DNA of 64,000 bases, from assembly GCA_023399375.1 (NCBI GenBank), contig JAEWPX010000007.1, forward strand, positions 1 to 64,000, in the 5' to 3' direction. Below, piece by piece: positions 58,396-64,000 of this stretch. Within the stretch, counting starts at the first letter, position 1, and each line of letters begins with the position of its first letter. The notes under the pieces were generated by a model that was not told where the DNA came from, did no database searches, and was given only the letters and a program-made list of their open reading frames with translations. The stretch is from Pseudomonadota bacterium (lineage in GTDB: Bacteria > Desulfobacterota > Desulfovibrionia > Desulfovibrionales > Desulfovibrionaceae). The position numbers and the translations under genes are program-made.

Positions 58396-59100
58396 ATGGT
58401 TACCGCCCGCCGCATCATCAACCGCGCCTTGCGCCTGATCCAGGTGCTCGCCGCCGGCGAGACGCCGCGGGCGGCCGAGGCCGAGGACTCCCTTGAGGCG
58501 CTCAACGACATGCTGGCGTCGTGGTCCACGTCGCGGCTGTCCGTGCCGGCCATGGTCAAACGCCAGATGACGCTGGCGGCCGGGCCGGCGCACGTGTTCC
58601 TGACGACGCGGCCCATGCGCGTCGTCGGGGCCTGGATCAACGACGGCGCGCGCGACCTTCCCTTGGCTATCCTCGGGCAGGCCGAATACCTGGGCATCGG
58701 CGACAAAACCTTTTCGTCCATGCCCACGGCGCTTTTCTTCGAGGATGGCACGCCCGTCGCCTCGATCTATCTCTATCCGGTGCCGGACAAGGCGTACGCG
58801 CTCACGCTCCAGGCGTGGGAGCCATTGGCGCAGATCGGCGCGCTGGACGACGAGATTGACCTCCCCGGCGAATACCGCGAGGTGCTGTCCTCGAATCTGG
58901 CCGTGCGGCTGGCCCCGGAATACGGGACATCCGTCTCGGCCGAGGTTTCGGCCATGGCGACGTCCTCCCTGGATGCGTTGCGGTCCCTGCACGCGCAGCC
59001 CGTGGCTACGCTTTCTGTCGGCATCCAGAGCACGACCAAACGGCGCTACACCGACGGCATTGGCGCCGACGCCATGAGCCTCTTCAGGAGCGGGATGTGA
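58396..59100 (+). CDS. Head completion protein, P22 gp4-like
   Basis: The product has 234 residues. The N-terminal helix ARRIINRALRLIQVLAAGE with LNDMLASWSTSRLSV (about 37-51) is typical of packaged-DNA-stabilisation proteins of the gp4 family, and it is longer than P22 gp4. It plugs the portal after packaging. Confidence 0.8.
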   Translation: MVTARRIINRALRLIQVLAAGETPRAAEAEDSLEALNDMLASWSTSRLSVPAMVKRQMTLAAGPAHVFLTTRPMRVVGAWINDGARDLPLAILGQAEYLGIGDKTFSSMPTALFFEDGTPVASIYLYPVPDKAYALTLQAWEPLAQIGALDDEIDLPGEYREVLSSNLAVRLAPEYGTSVSAEVSAMATSSLDALRSLHAQPVATLSVGIQSTTKRRYTDGIGADAMSLFRSGM

Positions 59101-60503
59101 TTATTCCTTTTGTCGGTCCCGCCTACAAGAGCCGCTCCACGCCCTGGTCCGCCCAGGAATGCGTCAACCTCTTCCTGGAATCGGCAGGCCCCGGCGCGAA
59201 GACGCAGGCGGCGCTGCTCGGCACGCCGGGCATGACCGACTTCGCCACGCTCAAGAACGGCGGCGGCGAGGTGCGCGGCTTGTGGCCGGCCTCGGACGGC
59301 AACCTCTACGCCGTGTGCGGCGATCAGTTCTCCCGGGTATCTCCTGCAGGCGTCGTCTCCAACCTGGGTACGCTCGAGACGGACTCCGGGCCCGTGTCCA
59401 TGGGGGACAACGGCGTGCAGGTCTACTGCGTGGACAACCCCAACGGGTACGTCTGCTATGTCAGCAACGGCGCGTTCTCCCAGGTTTCCAACGCCACATG
59501 GCCGGGCTGCACGATGATGGACTACCTGGATGGGTACGGCATTGGCATCACCCCGGACAGCAACCAGTTCTGGGTCACGAACCTCTATGACTTCGCGTCC
59601 ATGTTTTCGGCGCTCGATTTTGCGTCTGCCGAGGGCAACCCGGACAAGCTGGTGGCCGTCCAGGTGGATCACCGTGAGGCGTGGCTGTTCGGTGAAAAGA
59701 CGGTAGAGGTCTGGTTTAACTCCGGAGATTCAAGCTTCCCCCTTGCTCGGCAAGGCGGAGCGTTTATCGAACTCGGGTGCGCCGCGCCGTGGTCCGTGGC
59801 CAAGCTCGACAACACCCAAATGTGGCTCGGCTCCAACGGGGCCGTGGTTCGCGCGGACGGCTACACGCCCAAGATCGTTTCCACGCGCGCCATCGAGGCG
59901 GCCATGGCCGGCTATCCCCGCGTGGATGACGCCCGGGCGTTCGCGTTCGCTTTCGAGGGCCACACCTTCTACGCACTGACCTTCCCCGCGGCGGACGTCA
60001 CTTGGGTGTACGACGCGGCCACGGACAAGTGGCACCAGCGCCGCAGCTGGGGCATGGGCCGCTGGCGCGCAAACTGCGTGGCGCGGTTCGCCGGCAAGGT
60101 CATCGTCGGCGACGCCACGTCTGGGCGGCTCTACGCCCTGGACCCGGCGTCCTACACCGAGGCCGGCCAGCCCATCGAGCGCGTGCGCGTAACGTCGCCC
60201 ATCGCGGCCGAGGACAAGCGCCTCATCCATTCCAGGTTGTGCGTCGATTTCGAATCCGGCGTCGGCACGGGAAGCGGCCAAGGCGAGGACCCGCAGGCCA
60301 TGCTGTCGTGGAGCGACGACGGCGGCAGGACGTGGAGCAACGAATACACGGCCGCCATGGGCCGGCAGGGCGAGTACCGGACGCGCGCCGAATGGCGGCG
60401 GCTCGGGCAGTCTCGGGCCCGGGTCTATCGGCTGCGCATCACCGACCCCGTGCGCGTCTCCATCCTGGGCGCGTACGGCGACATCACGCCGGGGAGGCCG
60501 TAG
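59097..60503 (+). CDS. Packaged-DNA stabilisation protein, P22 gp10-like
   Basis: The product has 468 residues, starting at GTG (59097, overlapping the previous stop). A beta-propeller-like series of strands (RGLWPASDGNLYAVCGDQF, and MDYLDGYGIGITPDSNQFWV near 140) covers most of the protein. LFGEKTVEVWFNSGDSSFPL (about 200-219) is characteristic of gp10. It forms the hub under the tail. Confidence 0.88.
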   Translation: MIIPFVGPAYKSRSTPWSAQECVNLFLESAGPGAKTQAALLGTPGMTDFATLKNGGGEVRGLWPASDGNLYAVCGDQFSRVSPAGVVSNLGTLETDSGPVSMGDNGVQVYCVDNPNGYVCYVSNGAFSQVSNATWPGCTMMDYLDGYGIGITPDSNQFWVTNLYDFASMFSALDFASAEGNPDKLVAVQVDHREAWLFGEKTVEVWFNSGDSSFPLARQGGAFIELGCAAPWSVAKLDNTQMWLGSNGAVVRADGYTPKIVSTRAIEAAMAGYPRVDDARAFAFAFEGHTFYALTFPAADVTWVYDAATDKWHQRRSWGMGRWRANCVARFAGKVIVGDATSGRLYALDPASYTEAGQPIERVRVTSPIAAEDKRLIHSRLCVDFESGVGTGSGQGEDPQAMLSWSDDGGRTWSNEYTAAMGRQGEYRTRAEWRRLGQSRARVYRLRITDPVRVSILGAYGDITPGRP

Positions 60504-60505
60504 CG

Positions 60506-60880
60506 ATGGCTGATACTCTCAACTCCCCTCCGATCCGCTCCCAGGTCGTGGACGACGGCGGCCGCATGACGCAACCCTGGGCGGCGTGGTTCACGGTTTT
60601 GTATCGCCGCATCGGCGAGGCCCTGGGGCGCTCCACCACGGCCATCGACGCGGACGTTTCGACGGCGCTCACGGGGGCGAGTTCGCTTGAGGCGCGGGTA
60701 TCGACCTTGGAGACGGCCGCGCCGAACTCCTTCCCCTCCTACACTGTCGCCGGCGCGCCCGCGGCGGCAGGCCATGCCGGGAAAACCATTCTCGTGAGCG
60801 ACGAGTCCGGCGGCGCGGTCCTGGCGTTTTCGGACGGCACGGACTGGCGGCGCGTCACGGACCGGGCGGTGATCTCATGA
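60506..60880 (+). CDS. Tail-module protein
   Basis: The product has 124 residues. QPWAAWFTVLYRRIGEAL (about 24-41) is a phage-tail helix, and a C-terminal domain like GKTILVSDESGGAVLAFSDG is a common tail or receptor-binding cap. GGAGG precedes the ATG. Confidence 0.6.
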   Translation: MADTLNSPPIRSQVVDDGGRMTQPWAAWFTVLYRRIGEALGRSTTAIDADVSTALTGASSLEARVSTLETAAPNSFPSYTVAGAPAAAGHAGKTILVSDESGGAVLAFSDGTDWRRVTDRAVIS

Positions 60881-61338
60881 TCAGGCCGGCGACATACGAC
60901 GATGTGGCCGAACTCGTGGCGTTTGCCCAGGAGTGCCAGGAGTGCATGCCGTGGGAAAGCCATGGGCTGGTCATGAATCTGGACGGCGTCATTCATACCT
61001 ATCTCGGCCTGCTGGAATCCCCTGCCGCCGATCTCTCTGTGGTCGATCTCGGGAACGGCATCTCCGGAGCTTGTGCCGTCATGGTCCAACCATACGCCTT
61101 GGACAAGGGTCTTTTGATCGCCTCGGAGTGGATGTGGCATATGCGCCCGTCTTTCCCTGAGGGCTTGGCCAAGCGGAAATGGATTGTCCGCATGCTGGAC
61201 CACATGCTCGATTGGTCCAGGTCGAAAGGGGCCCACGTTTTCAAAGCTAATACGGTCCATGGGGACAGCGCCCTGACTGCGCTTCTTGAGCGCCGGGGCA
61301 TAGCTCCCATGGAAACCTCTTGCATCGGGAGGCTGTAA
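60877..61338 (+). CDS. GNAT-fold phage protein
   Basis: The product has 153 residues. MIRPATYDDVAELVAFAQE is the GNAT start, a central strand pair follows, and ALTALLERRGIAPMETSCIG the end, with no clear RxxGxG. Similar proteins sit beside ejection-protein genes in phages of this type. The ATGA overlap couples it to the previous gene. Confidence 0.7.
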   Translation: MIRPATYDDVAELVAFAQECQECMPWESHGLVMNLDGVIHTYLGLLESPAADLSVVDLGNGISGACAVMVQPYALDKGLLIASEWMWHMRPSFPEGLAKRKWIVRMLDHMLDWSRSKGAHVFKANTVHGDSALTALLERRGIAPMETSCIGRL

Positions 61339-62423
61339 TGGGTCTCGAAACAGCAATTTCCGCCGGATCTTCTCTGGTCGGTGCCGGGGCTTCGCTGCTC
61401 GGGGGCTCCAATGCTTCCGACGCGGCCGAGTCCGCCAACAGGGACGCGCAGTACAACGCCAGCATGGACCGTCTGGCGCTCATGGTCGGGTTCGCCAACG
61501 CGTACAACGACTTTCAGGACAACACGCAAAACGCTCTGGCATCCCTGGCCACGGGCTACGGCGACGTCAGGAACTACGGCGACTACGCGCAAAACGCCCT
61601 GGCCAACGCGTCAAACACCATTTCCGGCCTCAACGGGGTATGGGACAACGCGTACAACACCGGCATCGGATATTACGGCGATGCGCTCGGCACCTGGGAT
61701 AACGCGCTGTCGAGCATCTACAGTAATAATGCGCCATACCTCGCCCTCGGCAAGCAGGGTGCGGCCGGCTACTCCAAGTTGCTCACCGACCCGTCCAGCA
61801 TCACCAGCGACCCCGGGTATCAGTTTGGGTTGAACCAGGGCGTCAGCGCCCTGGACCGTTCGGCCGCTGCAAAGGGGCTCCTCCTCTCCGGCCGCCAGCA
61901 AAAGGCGCTGGACCAGTACGGCCAGGACTATGGCCAGACGTACCTGGACAAGGTGCTGTCGCGCTACGGCACGGCTGTCGGCTACGGCCAGACGGCCACG
62001 AACCAGGTGGACAACGCCGAGCTTGCGGCGGCCACGGGCAAGCAGGGCATCTACAGCAACATGGCCAACCTGGGCACCACCACGGCGACCGGAAAGACCA
62101 ACGTCGGCAACGCGCTCGCGAACCTCGCGCAGTCCTCGGCGAACGCCTACATCAACACGGGGAACCAGCTCAACCAGAACACCACGTCGCAGTCGAGCGA
62201 CTACAACACGCTGTCGAACCTGATTCAGCAGTTGTGGAGCAACACGGCGAACAACCTCGTGTCCGTGGACAGCGGGTCCAGCCAGTCGAGCGCCAGCACG
62301 GCCAGCGCCGAGGCGTCGAGCGAGAACAACGCCATTTCCGGTCTGGTCAACAGCCTGAACGGCGGCGTGAAAAACTACCTGACCGCGTCCGGGTACAACG
62401 GTACCCGCTATCCTTTGGGGTGA
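61338..62423 (+). CDS. Candidate DNA-ejection protein (helical, Asn/Gln-rich)
   Basis: The product has 361 residues. The N-terminal Ala/Gly/Ser stretch ISAGSSLVGAGASLLGGSN leads into long helices rich in Asn, Gln, Tyr and Ser. It fits the internal virion proteins (gp7/gp20/gp16-type) that form the ejection channel. TAATG coupling and GGGAGG at the start. Confidence 0.7.
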   Translation: MGLETAISAGSSLVGAGASLLGGSNASDAAESANRDAQYNASMDRLALMVGFANAYNDFQDNTQNALASLATGYGDVRNYGDYAQNALANASNTISGLNGVWDNAYNTGIGYYGDALGTWDNALSSIYSNNAPYLALGKQGAAGYSKLLTDPSSITSDPGYQFGLNQGVSALDRSAAAKGLLLSGRQQKALDQYGQDYGQTYLDKVLSRYGTAVGYGQTATNQVDNAELAAATGKQGIYSNMANLGTTTATGKTNVGNALANLAQSSANAYINTGNQLNQNTTSQSSDYNTLSNLIQQLWSNTANNLVSVDSGSSQSSASTASAEASSENNAISGLVNSLNGGVKNYLTASGYNGTRYPLG

Positions 62424-62427
62424 TGTC

Positions 62428-63423
62428 ATGGCCTATTTTCAAACGCCGACGCCGGTACAGATCGAGCCGATCGACCTGGGCCAGATCCAGAGCAACAACC
62501 TGCGTGCCCAGGCCTTGCAAATGCAAAACGCCGACGAGCAGCGCAAGCAAAATGCGCTGCTGCAATACAAAGACGCCATCAATTCCGGTCAGCCCCCGGA
62601 TCAGGCAGCCAACGCCATCCGGGCCATCGCGCCGGACATGGCCGATAGGCTGTCGCAAAACCAGCTTCAAATTCGTTCGAGCCAAGCAGCCCTGGCCAAC
62701 GACATGGACAAGTTCATCCAGACGCGCGTGCCCATGGCGAAGGATCAGGCCGGATGGGACACGGTGCTCAACGAGGCCTCCGGTCGGTACGGAATCACCA
62801 TCCCGGATAGCCTCAAGACGTACAGTCCGCAGCTGCAGCAGCAACTTTTGATGGGCGGTTTGTCGGCCACGCAGCGGATTGCGCTGGATCGCACGGACAA
62901 TACGTTGAAGGCGCAAGGTTACGCCCCCGGACAGGACCCGAGCACACTGCATACCCTGAACACAATGGGGCAGGAAAAATTGATGTTTCCGCTTCGCGTT
63001 GAACAAATCAAAACAGGCATCGCGAACACGCAGTCGGAGATGCAGAAGCGCGAAGAGCTTTACCCGATCCAAAAGCAGAATCTTGAGTCCGAAATTCAGG
63101 CGCGCCAGGATCGCCGAAAGATCATCATGGTGCCTGATACAGCCAGCGATCCCAGCGGTTTGCTTGGGAAAAAAGTGCCTGGGATTCTTATCCCTGGGCA
63201 GAACGGGGAACCTGACTCTGTCATGCCGCTTCAGGGTCCATCGAGGGACATGGGTGGGCAGTCAGGGGGGCAAACCCCGACGTATGGGCCAATGCCGACG
63301 CAGGGACAGGGGCAGGCCTCGCAATTCAAGACCGCTGACGACGTCAAGGCCGCCTACAAGGCCGGGAAGCTCAGTCGCGACCAGGCCAAGGCCATTTTGC
63401 AGCAGCAGTTCAGGATGCAATGA
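62428..63423 (+). CDS. Candidate DNA-ejection protein (Gln-rich, helical)
   Basis: The product has 331 residues. It opens MAYFQTPTPVQIEPIDLG and has many QLQQQ/QNQLQ-type helices. The C-terminal part is Gly/Gln/Pro-rich and ends in an AYKAGKLSRDQAKAILQQQF helix pair (about 308-327). Confidence 0.65.
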   Translation: MAYFQTPTPVQIEPIDLGQIQSNNLRAQALQMQNADEQRKQNALLQYKDAINSGQPPDQAANAIRAIAPDMADRLSQNQLQIRSSQAALANDMDKFIQTRVPMAKDQAGWDTVLNEASGRYGITIPDSLKTYSPQLQQQLLMGGLSATQRIALDRTDNTLKAQGYAPGQDPSTLHTLNTMGQEKLMFPLRVEQIKTGIANTQSEMQKREELYPIQKQNLESEIQARQDRRKIIMVPDTASDPSGLLGKKVPGILIPGQNGEPDSVMPLQGPSRDMGGQSGGQTPTYGPMPTQGQGQASQFKTADDVKAAYKAGKLSRDQAKAILQQQFRMQ

Positions 63424-64000
63424 TGCCGACAGCAGACGCTTTTCTCGACGGAAACGCCGATTCCTTCCTCGACGCGCCTTCGCCCGGCGGTTCCGCTGAC
63501 GCCTTCCTCGACGCCGGGGACAAGGGGCTCTACCTGCGCACCATGGACTCCCTGGCCGGCGCTTCGGGCAAGGTCGCGGACATCATCAAGGCCGGGGCCG
63601 AAAGCGCAGCGCAGGGCGCGCGGCAGGGCTTCTGGCACCTCCCCGTGTCCGTGAATCGGGCCGTCGGCTTGGGGGACTTCCCCGGTACGCAGGCGGCCGA
63701 GCAAAAGGCCCAGGAGGCACAGCAGGAGTTTTCGCAGTCCGTCGAGGGCGCGCCGTTCTGGGAGCGCGTTGGGAAGTCGGCCGCGTTCGGTGCCGGACAG
63801 ATGGCCGCCACGCTGCCGGCGGATATCTCCATAGGCTCTGGCGTCAAAGCGCTGCCCATGATCGGGCAAGCCGCCCAGGCACTCCCCTCTTTCGCGCTCG
63901 GCATGGGTGTTCGCAAGGCCGGCGACGAGGGGCCGCTCGGGTTCCCCGAAGGCGTGGCCGAAGGTCTGGCCATGCACGGCGTGGGCGGGCTCGGGCAAAA
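63423..64000 (+). CDS. Candidate large ejection or internal virion protein, 3' end cut by the window
   Basis: The first 192 residues are visible, with no stop. The N-terminus carries three short repeats (ADAFLDG, ADSFLDA and ADAFLDA in residues 4-37) and then a helical, Ala/Gly-rich sequence. It overlaps the previous stop (TGATG). By order it should correspond to the gp16-like ejection protein. Confidence 0.65.
   Translation, partial: MPTADAFLDGNADSFLDAPSPGGSADAFLDAGDKGLYLRTMDSLAGASGKVADIIKAGAESAAQGARQGFWHLPVSVNRAVGLGDFPGTQAAEQKAQEAQQEFSQSVEGAPFWERVGKSAAFGAGQMAATLPADISIGSGVKALPMIGQAAQALPSFALGMGVRKAGDEGPLGFPEGVAEGLAMHGVGGLGQ

Larger units (their letters stand above)
34417..64000. mobile_element. 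Temperate P22-like (podovirus-type) prophage, right end outside the window
   Basis: From the tRNA-Glu 3' end to the window edge all genes are of phage type. They comprise integrase and accessory genes, a recombination module, an immunity region with S24 repressor and Cro-like protein, a replication module, RusA, lysis genes, and a P22-type head module (TerL, portal, scaffold, coat, gp4-like, gp10-like, ejection-protein candidates). At least 29.5 kb is present. All modules appear intact, with no large decay or IS insertion, so it could be functional. Tail spike genes and attR are not in view. Confidence 0.93.

Noticed and set aside
56563..58992. 809-codon minus-strand frame opposite the coat gene
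   Set aside because: Shadow of the coat, decoration-like and gp4-like genes; His/Gly-rich with no motif.
1..64000. CRISPR array
   Set aside because: No set of regularly spaced direct repeats was seen on reading through the window; no cas operon either. The Cas4-like nuclease is of phage type.
34417..64000. Insertion sequences or transposases within the prophage
   Set aside because: No transposase-like protein or flanking inverted repeats were found; the gene order is continuous.

Overview
The window is GC-rich bacterial DNA from what looks like a sulfate-reducing deltaproteobacterium of the Desulfovibrio group. That placement rests on a Hyf-like membrane complex, a DsrE-family protein, many B12-dependent radical SAM proteins, a Ros/MucR-type regulator and the overall style of the genes. 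It is an inference from gene content, not a phylogenetic result.

Positions 1-34250 are chromosome. A six-gene minus-strand operon (7472 to 206) has the order hyfB-C-E-F-G-I. Its large subunit lacks the cysteines that hold the NiFe site, so the complex fits the energy-converting-hydrogenase-related (Ehr) class rather than a hydrogenase. Next come a DsrE-family protein, a glycosyltransferase, a DUF362 protein coupled to an acyl-AMP ligase, two small exported proteins, a PAPS-reductase-family protein, a MucR-like regulator and a soluble hybrid histidine kinase. From 16322 to 27213 a nine-gene minus-strand operon encodes four B12-binding radical SAM proteins, three glycosyltransferases, an LpxL-like acyltransferase and a GNAT-like protein. 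It is followed upstream by a CheC-like phosphatase and by hldE and hldD for ADP-heptose synthesis. The region reads as a cell-envelope lipid or glycan locus of unknown product. A DegT/DnrJ aminotransferase, an RRM RNA-binding protein and a Gate-domain membrane protein complete the chromosomal part.

Two tRNA genes, Lys(TTT) and Glu(CTC), lie at 34256-34416. Immediately after the tRNA-Glu 3' end begins a temperate podovirus-like prophage that runs off the right edge. It is laid out like a lambdoid phage. The left operon (43057 to 34471, minus) carries accessory, recombination and integration genes: a Sak4-like ATPase, an SSB-like protein, a helicase, a small HTH protein and a tyrosine integrase. 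The immunity region (43309-45452) has an S24 repressor and a small Cro-like protein. Two promoters, one for each arm, share 25 identical bases containing the same palindromic operator. Between the repressor gene and the left promoter, in the place of lambda rexAB, lie four small AT-rich genes cotranscribed with the repressor and closed by a strong terminator; they are candidate lysogenic-conversion genes.

The right arm (46193 onward, plus) carries a PD-(D/E)XK nuclease, a Toprim/RecA-like primase-helicase, a RusA resolvase and a lysis cassette that includes a phospholipase-A2-like protein. P22-type head genes follow in order: terminase, portal, scaffold, coat, gp4-like and gp10-like head completion proteins, and candidate ejection proteins. 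The right attachment site, tail fibre or spike genes and any late cargo lie beyond base 64000.
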